Positions 26,534-34,674 of a stretch of DNA of 64,000 nt are shown here, piece by piece. A program made the translations under genes and the position numbers. Source of the stretch: Lichenicoccus roseus. Lineage in GTDB: Bacteria; Pseudomonadota; Alphaproteobacteria; Acetobacterales; Acetobacteraceae. The stretch spans positions 186,001-250,000 of the forward strand of contig NZ_VCDI01000004.1 of the NCBI RefSeq assembly GCF_005844085.1. Reading direction: 5' to 3'. The notes beneath the pieces are model-generated. The model made no database searches and was not told the origin of the DNA. It was given only the letters and a program-made list of their open reading frames with translations. Position 1 is the stretch's first letter. Every line of letters begins with the position of its first letter.

Positions 26534-27364
26534 TCAGGCGGCCGTCATGGCATCCAGCAGCGCCTGCCCGAAGCCGGCATGTCCGGCGCGCACCCCGGGC
26601 AGCGCAAGGAAGAGGTTGTCATCGGCAGCATCCGGCCGCGCCCGGTAGCGGCACAGGATGTCGCCCATGTCGAACTGCCCGGCGGCATCGACACCGTGGT
26701 CGTAACCGTAGCCGGACCCAGGTTGCCGGCCGCCCTGCTCGACGAACTGCCGCGTCCGCCGCACCAGCAGGTAGCTGCCGCCGTGGGTCCAGGCCGGTTC
26801 GTCGCGTTGCTGCGGCCCGATCCAGGGCGAGCCGGCCGTGGCGCCGGTATCGCCCCGGCGGAAGCCGTTCAGCTTCCAGCGCGGCGCCACGAGGTCATGG
26901 GTGCATGCGATCACGTCGCGCAGGCCATCGGCGGCTGCACACGGCGTGGCGGCGCCGATCTGCAGCAGCAGGTCGCCGCCCTGGTCCGCGACGCTTGCCG
27001 GCGCTGCCTCGAGGTGGCGCGGACGCAACCCGGCCAGGCCGTTTCGCCCGTCGAACAGCGTGCCGCCGACCGCGAGGGTCAGCACGACATGGTCCCGGGC
27101 CAGCGCCTCGGCGCGCTCGGCCATGACACGCATGGCACGGCGCAGGATCGCCGGCTCGCTGGCCAGCACATCGAACGCCACGAACAGCAGGACCGGTGGC
27201 TGCATCGTGACGCCGGGCTGGTGCCGCGCGCGGAAAACCGGCGTGGCGGCAGCGGCGGCGGGCCGATGCGACGCCGCGATCCCTGCAGCCGCCGGCAGGC
27301 CGCCCAGGAACGACCGGCGCGTGAAGGAGAACCGGCGCGTGGCGAATAAGCGGAGCCCAGCCAT
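26534..27364 (-). CDS. Degenerate DyP/EfeB-like exported protein
   Basis: A 276-residue protein with a twin-arginine signal (RRSFLGG at 16-22). The body aligns by eye with DyP-type peroxidases of the EfeB group: VLLFVAFDVLAS, TLFDGRNGLAGLRPRHLEAAP, GGDLLLQIGA, and a GGSYLLVRRTRQFVE segment. The region that should hold the GFKDGT motif (catalytic Asp) is shortened, and no proximal heme histidine in an HIRxxNPR-like context is seen. It is also shorter than the usual 350-430 residues. It is probably a heme-less or inactive relative, or has a different function. The ATG at 27364 was chosen because it places the Tat motif at the usual distance. Confidence 0.7.
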   Translation of the reverse strand: MAGLRLFATRRFSFTRRSFLGGLPAAAGIAASHRPAAAAATPVFRARHQPGVTMQPPVLLFVAFDVLASEPAILRRAMRVMAERAEALARDHVVLTLAVGGTLFDGRNGLAGLRPRHLEAAPASVADQGGDLLLQIGAATPCAAADGLRDVIACTHDLVAPRWKLNGFRRGDTGATAGSPWIGPQQRDEPAWTHGGSYLLVRRTRQFVEQGGRQPGSGYGYDHGVDAAGQFDMGDILCRYRARPDAADDNLFLALPGVRAGHAGFGQALLDAMTAA

Positions 27365-27474
27365 GGCTCTTGCCGTATCACGGGTCCGCCGCCACGTCAG
27401 CCGCTCCGGAACATTGTCGGTGCCACGGCGCTGACAGGACCGCCGCATCGACGCGGACCAGCATGGGAGGCCGC

Positions 27475-27627
27475 ATGGCCGAGGACGAGAAGACCACCGC
27501 CAACACGCCCGTGAGCGGAACCGATCCCGGCGGCACGCGTCCCGCACCGCCCAAGGACACTCCGGAGAAACAGCCGGTGCAGAGCGGCGACCAGAACGCC
27601 AACCCGTCGCGCGTCACCGATCGCTGA
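27475..27627 (+). CDS. Small disordered hypothetical protein
   Basis: A 50-residue, highly polar protein of Asp, Lys, Thr, Pro and Gln with no hydrophobic core, likely disordered. The ATG at 27475 has a GGGAGG element a few bases upstream; an earlier ATG at 27463 is possible. It sits just in front of larC, 31 bp away, on the same strand. It could be a small stress or scaffold protein, or a non-functional frame. I recognise no family. Confidence 0.4.
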   Translation: MAEDEKTTANTPVSGTDPGGTRPAPPKDTPEKQPVQSGDQNANPSRVTDR

Positions 27628-27658
27628 CGTTGCCAGCCGGTCGCATGGCGCACCCGTG

Positions 27659-28912
27659 ATGCATATCCATCTCGATGCCATCGGCGGGGTGGCAGGGGAC
27701 ATGTTTACCGCCGCCCTGCTCGACGCCTTTCCGCAGCATGCCGAAGCGCTTTCGGAATGCGTGCGACGCCTGGCCCCGGTCTCGTGCAGCCTTCAGCGTC
27801 ACGATGACGGCATCCTCACCGGGAGCCGCTTCGACGTGGTCGACACGACGGTCTCCGCAGGACACGACCACCACCATACGCATGACCAAAAGCATGGACA
27901 CGAGCATGGACATGGCCATGGGCACACGCACTGGAGCCATATCCGCGCCCGGCTGAGCGGATCCGACCTGGAGCCGGCCGTCACCGGAATCGCCATCGGG
28001 ATCTTCGGGCGGCTCGCCGAGGCCGAGGGCCGTGTGCATGGCGTGCCGGCCGACGAGGTCGCCTTCCACGAGGTCGGCGCCGCGGACTCCATCGCCGACA
28101 TCGTGGCTGCTTCATGGCTGATCGCCAGGCTGGGCGAGGAAACCGGCTGGAGCGTCTCGGCGCTGCCCCTCGGCTCCGGCCGGGTGCGAACCGCGCACGG
28201 CATCATGCCGGTCCCCGCGCCTGCAACGACCATATTGCTGGAAGGCTTCGAGATCGTCGACGACGGCGTTGCCGGAGAGCGCGTCACCCCGACCGGTGCC
28301 GCCATCCTGGCCTGGCTGGCCGACTCCGGCCGGCTGCGTTCGCGTCCATCCGGGCGAATGGGCGCGACCGGGATCGGCTTCGGCACCAGGCGCCTTCCCG
28401 GCCTCAGCAACTGCCTGCGCGCCCTGGTGCTGCAGACCGGTGCGACCGAGCGCGACACCGCCGCCGCGCATCGTCTGCTGGCGGTGATCGGCTTCGAGAT
28501 CGACGACCAGTCGGGCGAGGATCTCGCCACCGGCCTCGACCGGCTGCGCGACCTGCCCGGGGTGCACGATGTCGTGCAATGGCCGACCATCGGCAAGAAG
28601 GGCCGGCTTGCGGTACACGTGCAGGTGCTGGTGGTGCCGGACCGGCTGGATGACGTGGTCGCGGCCTGCTTCACCGAGACCACCACCATCGGTCTGCGAA
28701 CTCACATGGTCGAGGGGCGGGCGCTTCACCGCAGCCTGAGCCAGGTGTCCGTCGACGGGCTGCCTGTGCAGGTCAAGCTGGTGGACCGGCCCGGGCAGCG
28801 CACCGGCAAGGCCGAGGCCGACCATGTGGGGACGGCGCTAGGCCACGCCGGCCGGCAGGCGCTCAGGCGCCGCGCCGAGCAGGCGGCAAGCGGAGAGAAC
28901 GATGGACGCTGA
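27659..28912 (+). CDS. larC: LarC, nickel insertion (chelatase) for the nickel-pincer cofactor
   Basis: Enzyme that inserts nickel into pyridinium-3,5-bisthiocarboxylic acid mononucleotide, finishing the NPN cofactor; about 417 residues. The N-terminus MHIHLDAIGGVAGDMFTAAL is typical of LarC. A histidine-rich segment (residues 69-91) is a probable nickel store. LPLGSGRV, AHGIMPVPAPAT and VTPTGAAIL, then the C-terminal part with GKKGRLAVHVQVL, follow. A GTG directly precedes the chosen ATG. Its stop overlaps larE by 11 bp. No larA is in the operon. Confidence 0.92.
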   Translation: MHIHLDAIGGVAGDMFTAALLDAFPQHAEALSECVRRLAPVSCSLQRHDDGILTGSRFDVVDTTVSAGHDHHHTHDQKHGHEHGHGHGHTHWSHIRARLSGSDLEPAVTGIAIGIFGRLAEAEGRVHGVPADEVAFHEVGAADSIADIVAASWLIARLGEETGWSVSALPLGSGRVRTAHGIMPVPAPATTILLEGFEIVDDGVAGERVTPTGAAILAWLADSGRLRSRPSGRMGATGIGFGTRRLPGLSNCLRALVLQTGATERDTAAAHRLLAVIGFEIDDQSGEDLATGLDRLRDLPGVHDVVQWPTIGKKGRLAVHVQVLVVPDRLDDVVAACFTETTTIGLRTHMVEGRALHRSLSQVSVDGLPVQVKLVDRPGQRTGKAEADHVGTALGHAGRQALRRRAEQAASGENDGR

Positions 28913-29753
28913 CGACATCAACCCGGCGCAGGACGCTCAGGCTGGGGAAGCCCTGGCTCGCCTGCGGGCCAACCTGGCAACCCTGCGTGGCACCGGGGCT
29001 GCGGTCGCGGTCAGCGGTGGCATCGACAGCCTCACGCTCTCGGCGGCAGCCCATGCGGTGCTCGGAGCCGGTGTGGCGATGCACCATGCCACCTCGCCCG
29101 CGGTGCCATCCGAAGCCACCGAACGGACCAGGGCCCTCGCCGAGCTGCATGGCTGGCGGCTGGAGATCTTCGACGCCGGCGAGTTCGCCGATGCCGACTA
29201 CCGCGCCAACCCGGTCAATCGCTGCTTCTTCTGCAAGACAAGTCTGTATGGCAGCATAGTCCGCCGCCTCGCCGCGACCGGCGTCATCGTGCTGTCCGGC
29301 ACCAACACCGACGATCTTGGCGAGTATCGTCCCGGCCTCGAAGCCGCGCGCCTGCACGGCGTGCGGCATCCCTTCGTCGAGGCGGGGATCGACAAGGCGA
29401 TGGTCCGGCGCATCGCCCGGCTGCTTGGGCTCGGGACGCTGTCGGACTTGCCCTCGGCACCGTGCCTGTCGAGCCGGATCGAGACCGGGATCGCCATTGA
29501 ACCGGCGACGCTTGCCCTGGTGCACGATGTCGAGCGCACCGTGACACGACGCCTGCGACCCGCCACCGTGCGCTGCCGGGTGCGCGCCGACGGCATGGTG
29601 GTGGAACTCGATCCGGGCGCCCTCGCCGCCCTGCCTGCGGAACCTTCCGGTCTGCTGCAGGAGATCGAGGCGCTGGCACGACGCGCCGGCGAGGTGCGTC
29701 CGGTGCGCTTCGCGCCCTACCGGACCGGCAGTGCCTTCCTGGTCGCACCATGA
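28902..29753 (+). CDS. larE: LarE, ATP-dependent sulfur transferase of NPN cofactor synthesis
   Basis: PP-loop ATP pyrophosphatase family enzyme that converts the carboxylates of the LarB product to thiocarboxylates; 283 residues. The P-loop is SGGIDS at 38-43. Cysteines occur in NRCFFCK (C108, C111) and PCLSSRI (C188). One lactobacillus LarE donates its own cysteine sulfur, while LarEs with three clustered cysteines can hold a [4Fe-4S] cluster. The three cysteines here would fit the latter, which is inference. It overlaps larC by 11 bp and larB by 4 bp, so it is coupled on both sides. Confidence 0.92.
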   Translation: MDADDINPAQDAQAGEALARLRANLATLRGTGAAVAVSGGIDSLTLSAAAHAVLGAGVAMHHATSPAVPSEATERTRALAELHGWRLEIFDAGEFADADYRANPVNRCFFCKTSLYGSIVRRLAATGVIVLSGTNTDDLGEYRPGLEAARLHGVRHPFVEAGIDKAMVRRIARLLGLGTLSDLPSAPCLSSRIETGIAIEPATLALVHDVERTVTRRLRPATVRCRVRADGMVVELDPGALAALPAEPSGLLQEIEALARRAGEVRPVRFAPYRTGSAFLVAP

Positions 29754-30427
29754 GCGAGTTCAAGCTCGACCTCGAGCGCACCGCCCGGATCGGCTTCGGC
29801 GAGGCGATCTACTGCGCCGGCAAGTCTGCCGCCCAGGTAGGCGCTATCCTGGAGTCCGACCCGGCTCGCTCGTTGTTGCTGACACGCCTGGATGCCGCGA
29901 AGTTCGACGCCCTGCCGACGCCGGTTCGAAGCCGGCTCGACTGGGACCCGGTCTCGCAGACCGCGTGGCAGGGCGACCCGGCTCCGGTCGCGGGACATTC
30001 CGGGCCGCGCATCGCCATCGTGACCGCCGGCACGTCGGATGTTCCGGTGGCGCGCGAGGCGGCGCGGACGCTGCGCTTCTCTGGACATGACAGCACGGAG
30101 ATCGTCGATGTCGGCGTCGCTGGCCTCTGGCGGCTGCTTGACCGTGTCGAGGAACTGCGCCGGCACGAGGTGGTGATCGTGGTGGCCGGCATGGATGCGG
30201 CGCTGCCCAGCGTGATCGGCGGCCTGGTGCCGGGCGTGGTGATCGCGGTGCCGACGTCGGTCGGCTACGGCGTCGCCGCGGGCGGCCGCGCGGGGCTCGA
30301 CGCCATTCTCGCCAGCTGCTCGCCCGGCGTCACCGTCGTGAACATCGATAACGGCTATGGCGGCGCCTGCGCCGCGCTGCGCGTCCTCAACGCAATGACG
30401 CGCCTCAGCAAGGATCACTCCTCATGA
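29750..30427 (+). CDS. larB: LarB, pyridinium-3,5-biscarboxylic acid mononucleotide synthase
   Basis: PurE-like carboxylase/hydrolase that starts NPN cofactor synthesis from nicotinic acid adenine dinucleotide; 225 residues. Features include an N-terminal EAIYCAGKSAAQ stretch, the PurE-like GTSDVPVAREAARTL near residue 93, VVVAGMDAALPSVIGGLV and VIAVPTSVGYGVAAGGRAGLDA. Its ATG overlaps the larE stop and its own TGA overlaps the ATG of the following aldo/keto reductase, tying all four to one transcript. Confidence 0.93.
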   Translation: MSEFKLDLERTARIGFGEAIYCAGKSAAQVGAILESDPARSLLLTRLDAAKFDALPTPVRSRLDWDPVSQTAWQGDPAPVAGHSGPRIAIVTAGTSDVPVAREAARTLRFSGHDSTEIVDVGVAGLWRLLDRVEELRRHEVVIVVAGMDAALPSVIGGLVPGVVIAVPTSVGYGVAAGGRAGLDAILASCSPGVTVVNIDNGYGGACAALRVLNAMTRLSKDHSS

Positions 30428-31494
30428 ACAGACGCGACTTCATCAAGACCACCGCGGCCGGGGTCGGCGCGACCGCCGCACTCGACGTCATGCCATCCGC
30501 TCCGGCCGCCGCCGCCGCCATCGACGATGCCGCCAAACCCGCCCCCGGCACCGTCACCGCGTCCATCCCGCAACATCCGGACATGAAGTACCGTCGGCTG
30601 GGCCGCACCGGCGAGGCGGTGTCGCTGGTCGGCATGGGTGGATTCCATCTTGCCAAGCCGGGCGGCATGACCAACGCCGAGGCAATCCGCGTCGTGCATG
30701 CCGGTCTCGATGCCGGCATCAACTTCTGCGACAATTGCTGGGACTACAACGGTGGCGAGAGCGAGGTCCGGCTCGGGCGCGCGCTGTCGCAGGAAGGCTA
30801 CCGCAACAAGGCCTTCCTGATGACCAAGATCGACGGCCGCACCGCGCAGGCCGCGATGGGCCAGATCGAGACTTCGCTGACCCGCCTCAAGACCGATCAT
30901 CTCGACCTGCTGCAGTTCCACGAGATCATCCGGATGGACGATCCCGAGCGCGTCTTTGCAGCAGGTGGCGCGCTCGAGGCGGTGCTGCGCGCGCGCGAGC
31001 AGGGCAAGCTGCGCTACATCGGCTTTACCGGGCACAAGAGTCCGAAGATCCACGCCCACATGTTCGCGGTCGCGGACCAGCACGATTTCCATTTCGACAC
31101 CGTACAGATGCCGCTGAACATCATGGACGCGCACTACGACAGCTTCGAGCAGACGGTGGTCCCGATCGCGCTCGCGCACGACACCGGCATCATCGGCATG
31201 AAGGCGTTCGGTGATAATTTCATCCTGAAGTCGCGCGTCATGCCTCCGATCCAGATGCTGCAATATCCGATGGGCCTGCCGGTCAGCCTGCAGGTGACCG
31301 GTATCGACAGCATGCCGATCCTGCACCAGGCGCTGCAGGCGGTGCGGACCTTCACGCCACCGTCGCCCGAGTTCCGCAACGCGCTGCTGGCCCGCAGCGC
31401 AGAGGTCGGCCGCACCGGCTCTACCGAGCACTACAAGATCTCGGGGCATTTCGACGGCACCGGGCAGAACCCGCAATGGCTGACGGAGGCCTGA
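30424..31494 (+). CDS. Tat-signal aldo/keto reductase coupled to the lar genes
   Basis: A 356-residue aldo/keto reductase with a twin-arginine-type leader (MNRRDFIKTTAAG then a hydrophobic Ala-rich stretch to about residue 32). The catalytic tetrad is present: D103 and Y108 in FCDNCWDYNGG, K135 in MTKIDG and H166 in QFHEI. The ATG overlaps the larB stop (ATGA). A closely related reductase follows 12 bp later and another lies at 49956. A Tat leader is unusual for a nicotinamide-dependent reductase; folded export with bound cofactor, or only a degenerate leader, are both possible. The substrate is unknown. Confidence 0.85.
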   Translation: MNRRDFIKTTAAGVGATAALDVMPSAPAAAAAIDDAAKPAPGTVTASIPQHPDMKYRRLGRTGEAVSLVGMGGFHLAKPGGMTNAEAIRVVHAGLDAGINFCDNCWDYNGGESEVRLGRALSQEGYRNKAFLMTKIDGRTAQAAMGQIETSLTRLKTDHLDLLQFHEIIRMDDPERVFAAGGALEAVLRAREQGKLRYIGFTGHKSPKIHAHMFAVADQHDFHFDTVQMPLNIMDAHYDSFEQTVVPIALAHDTGIIGMKAFGDNFILKSRVMPPIQMLQYPMGLPVSLQVTGIDSMPILHQALQAVRTFTPPSPEFRNALLARSAEVGRTGSTEHYKISGHFDGTGQNPQWLTEA

Positions 31495-31505
31495 GAGACC
31501 ATCCG

Positions 31506-32612
31506 ATGGACCGTCGCACCCTGTTCCAGACCGTCGTCGCCGGTGGCGTTCTCAAGGCAAGCGCCGCGGTCGCCGCCACCACCGGGCTCGGCACCGGCAG
31601 CAATCCCCTGCCACCGCTGCCGCGTGTCACCGATCCGGGCGAGCTGCGCGGCGAGATGCTTTATCGCAAGCTGGGAAATACCGGCGCCACCGTGTCGGCG
31701 ATCGGCTTCGGCGGCTCGCATTTCGCCAAGCCCGGCATCGAGGAAGCGGAGTCGATCAGGCTCTGCCATGCGGCGATCGATCGCGGCATGAACTTCATGG
31801 ACAACGCCTGGGACTACAACAAGGGCGAGAGCGAGCGCCGCATGGGCGCGGCACTCGGCCAGGGCGGCTACCGCGACCGTGTCTTCCTGATGACCAAGGT
31901 GGATGGCCGCAATGCCGGCATCGCCAACCAGCAGCTCGAGCAGTCGCTCCGAAGGCTGCGTACCGACCATCTCGACCTCTGGATGTTCCACGAGGTGCTG
32001 CGTTTCGACGACCCCGACCGCATCTTCGCACCGGGCGGTGCGATCGAGGCGGCGGTGGCGGCGAAACGGGCCGGCAAGATCCGCCATATCGGATTCACCG
32101 GACACAAGGACCCGCACATCCACATCGCGATGATGGAGGCGGCGCGCCGGAACGGCTTCCAGTTCGACGTGGTGCTTATGCCGTCGAACGTGATGGACGC
32201 GCATTTCCGCTCGTTCGCGCGCCTCGCCATGCCGGTGGCGCTGCGGGACAACATCGCGGTCATCACCATGAAGCCGTTCGGCGGCTCCAACGGCGTGATC
32301 CTGAAGAGCGGTGCGGCGATACAGCCGATCGACTGCCTGCACTACGCGCTGAACCGGCCGACGTCTGTCGTCATCACCGGCATCGACAACCAGCGTGCGC
32401 TCGACCAGGCGTTCCGGGCGGCCAGCAGCTTCCGCCCGATGGACGTCGTGCAGGAGCAGCGCATCCTGCAGGAGACCGAGACGCAGGCTGCCGAAGGCCG
32501 CTACGAGCTGTTCAAGACCACCGACCATTTCGACGGCACGGCACATAATCCGGACTGGCTCGGCGGCGATACGGCAACGACGGCCGCGCTGGCACCCAAG
32601 ACAGGGGGCTGA
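31506..32612 (+). CDS. Second Tat-signal aldo/keto reductase of the lar operon
   Basis: About 368 residues, paralogous to the preceding gene and to the one at 49956. The leader begins MDRRTLFQTVVAGG, again a twin-arginine-like start with a short hydrophobic part. Catalytic residues are conserved in NFMDNAWDYNKGESE, MTKVDGR and MFHEVLRFDD. It begins 12 bp after the previous stop and looks co-transcribed with larC-E-B. It converges on a LysR gene (11 bp between stops). Function is unknown beyond carbonyl/alcohol redox chemistry. Confidence 0.85.
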   Translation: MDRRTLFQTVVAGGVLKASAAVAATTGLGTGSNPLPPLPRVTDPGELRGEMLYRKLGNTGATVSAIGFGGSHFAKPGIEEAESIRLCHAAIDRGMNFMDNAWDYNKGESERRMGAALGQGGYRDRVFLMTKVDGRNAGIANQQLEQSLRRLRTDHLDLWMFHEVLRFDDPDRIFAPGGAIEAAVAAKRAGKIRHIGFTGHKDPHIHIAMMEAARRNGFQFDVVLMPSNVMDAHFRSFARLAMPVALRDNIAVITMKPFGGSNGVILKSGAAIQPIDCLHYALNRPTSVVITGIDNQRALDQAFRAASSFRPMDVVQEQRILQETETQAAEGRYELFKTTDHFDGTAHNPDWLGGDTATTAALAPKTGG

Positions 32613-32623
32613 TCGCCGTCAGG

Positions 32624-33526
32624 CTATCGTCGCGATCGGTCCAGTTGCGGTCCGATCGTCTCGACCAGCCAGTCGACGAACACCCTGACCCGCGGGGACA
32701 TCTGCCGGTTGCTCGGATAGAGCACAGCCAGCGGCGTGGGTGTCGGGGGGAATTCGGCCAGCACCTCGACCAGGACTCCCGAGGCAAGGTCGTCGTCGAA
32801 ACGGTAGCGTGGCGCCTGGATAAGGCCGAGCCCGAGCCGCGCGGCAGCGGCACTCGTATCAGCGCCACCGACCAGCACGCGGGCGGGCAGCATCACCTCG
32901 ATCGTCCTGCCGTCGACGGTGAATTCCAGCGGCAGAGGCCGGTCGGTCCGGGACGAGACGAAGCCGACCATCACATGCCCGTCCAGCCGATCGGGTGCAG
33001 CGGGAACACCATGCTTGGCGAGATAGCCCGGGCTGGCACAGGTGATCTCCTCCATGACCCCCAGGCGCCGCACCACCATGTCGCTGTCGGCGAGCGGTCC
33101 CGCACGCACCACGCAATCGACGCCCTCGCGCACCAGGTCCACGTAGCGTTCACCCTCGCCAAGATGCAGGGTGAGGGCCGGATGCTGCGCCAGGAAAGCG
33201 GGCAGCGCCGGCAGCAGCACGGTGCGGGCGAGATATCCCGAGACATCGATGCGTAGCAGCCCGGCCACCGCCCCGCTGGCGCCACGATCGGCGTCCTCGA
33301 GATCCGCCAGCACCGCGACACACCGGTGGTAGTAGATCTCGCCCTCGACGGTCGGCTGCACATGACGGGTGGAGCGGTGCAGCAGCCGTGTCTTGAGCCG
33401 CTGCTCCAGGGCCTTGATGCTGGCGGTCGCGACCGGACGCGAGATGCCGAGGTCCGCCGCCGCCGCGGTGAAGCTGCGCCGGTCGACAATGCGCACGAAC
33501 AGGTCGAGCGTGGTCAGACGATCCAT
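32624..33526 (-). CDS. LysR-family transcriptional regulator
   Basis: A 300-residue LysR protein. The winged helix-turn-helix is at residues 1-60, with MDRLTTLDLFVRIVDRRSF and AAADLGISRPVATASIKALEQRL. The effector domain follows (residues 90-295). The ATG at 33526 is chosen; an in-frame start 19 residues earlier adds no family sequence. It diverges from an SDR gene across about 100 bp, the classic LysR layout, so that gene is the likely target. The spacer contains AACAATGTT (33547-33555), a short dyad that could be part of the operator. Confidence 0.9.
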   Translation of the reverse strand: MDRLTTLDLFVRIVDRRSFTAAAADLGISRPVATASIKALEQRLKTRLLHRSTRHVQPTVEGEIYYHRCVAVLADLEDADRGASGAVAGLLRIDVSGYLARTVLLPALPAFLAQHPALTLHLGEGERYVDLVREGVDCVVRAGPLADSDMVVRRLGVMEEITCASPGYLAKHGVPAAPDRLDGHVMVGFVSSRTDRPLPLEFTVDGRTIEVMLPARVLVGGADTSAAAARLGLGLIQAPRYRFDDDLASGVLVEVLAEFPPTPTPLAVLYPSNRQMSPRVRVFVDWLVETIGPQLDRSRR

Positions 33527-33626
33527 GGCTCTATTCCGCTGGGCAAAACAATGTTGACTGCCACCGTGGCCTAACCCGCGCAATCGGAGCGGCCCAGATG
33601 GAGACCTTCAACCGATGGAGGCCACC

Positions 33627-34388
33627 ATGCCCGCACAATCCCGCATCGCACTCGTCACCGGCGGCAGCCGCGGCCTCGGCCGCTCGACGGTCGAGGCGCT
33701 CGCCCGGCGGGGCGTCAGCTCGATCTTCACCTACAACAGCAACCGTGAGGCCGCCGACGCGGTGGTCGCGTCCGTCGAGCGGGCGGGGGCACGGGCAGCC
33801 GCGCTCAGGCTCGACACCGGTGACAGCGCCGCCTTTCCAGCCTTCACGGTGGAAATACGCAAGGTCCTGCAAGGCTGGGGCGCCGAGCGGTTCGACTACC
33901 TCGTGAACAACGCCGGCACATCGCATCACGCACCGATCGCCGAGGTGACCGAGGCGGATTTCGATGCGCTCTACCGCGTCCACTTCAAGGGCGTGTTCTT
34001 CCTGACCCAGGCGCTGCTGCCGCTGATCGCCGATGGTGGCCGGATCGTCAACGTATCGTCCGGCCTGACCCGCTTCGCCTATCCCGGCAGTGCCGCCTAC
34101 GCTTCCATGAAGGGGGCGGTCGAGGTGCTGACACGGTATCTGGCGCGGGAGCTCGGCACGCGCGGGATCGCCGCCAACACGGTGGCGCCCGGCGCCGTGC
34201 AGACCGACTTCAGCGGCGGAATGGTGCGCGACAACCCCGAGATCAACCGGCGGATCTCGGAGGCGACGGCCCTCGGCCGGCCGGGGCTGCCGGACGATAT
34301 CGGCCCGATGATCGCGGGGCTGCTGTCCGACGATAATCGCTGGATCAACGCCCAGCGCATCGAGGTCTCCGGCGGCATGATGATCTAG
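33627..34388 (+). CDS. Short-chain dehydrogenase/reductase
   Basis: Classical SDR of about 253 residues. The cofactor motif TGGSRGLG is at 12-19. NNAG, the serine in VNVSSGLTRF and YASMK (Tyr/Lys) make a complete active site. The C-terminus ends in NAQRIEVSGGMMI, typical of the FabG-like group. GGAGG stands five bases before the ATG at 33627, so this start is preferred over the ATG at 33615. It is divergent from, and probably controlled by, the LysR protein. The substrate is not readable. Confidence 0.88.
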   Translation: MPAQSRIALVTGGSRGLGRSTVEALARRGVSSIFTYNSNREAADAVVASVERAGARAAALRLDTGDSAAFPAFTVEIRKVLQGWGAERFDYLVNNAGTSHHAPIAEVTEADFDALYRVHFKGVFFLTQALLPLIADGGRIVNVSSGLTRFAYPGSAAYASMKGAVEVLTRYLARELGTRGIAANTVAPGAVQTDFSGGMVRDNPEINRRISEATALGRPGLPDDIGPMIAGLLSDDNRWINAQRIEVSGGMMI

Positions 34389-34425
34389 CCTTGGTTGTCG
34401 CCTGCAGCGCACCGGCGGGCGCGGA

Positions 34426-34674
34426 TCAGTCCTGCGCGCCACCCTGGATCGGGATGATGCCGAGCTTCGCGAGGTGCGCCTGCAGGCAGGACAGGGCGAC
34501 GGTGTAGTCGCCGAAGGTCGTCAGATGGCGCTCCAGGAGGAGTGCGACATCCGACGCCGGGCGATCTTTCAGCGCTGCCAGTTCCGGGGGGATGTCGTCC
34601 GTCGTCGCCTGCAGGCGCTCGATGGCGTGGTGCAGGTTGCTGACACAGCGACGCCAGTCTTCGGCCGTCTTCAT
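34426..34674 (-). CDS. Small helical hypothetical protein coupled to a histidine kinase
   Basis: An 82-residue, apparently all-helical protein with two likely amphipathic helices (DWRRCVSNLHHAIERLQAT, VALLLERHLTTFGDYTVALSCLQ). It has no signal or membrane segment. The ATG overlaps the TGA of the histidine kinase gene (ATGA), so it is the third cistron after the response regulator and kinase. Small partners of this kind can modulate a kinase, but this is only suggested by position. No family is recognised. Confidence 0.6.
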   Translation of the reverse strand: MKTAEDWRRCVSNLHHAIERLQATTDDIPPELAALKDRPASDVALLLERHLTTFGDYTVALSCLQAHLAKLGIIPIQGGAQD

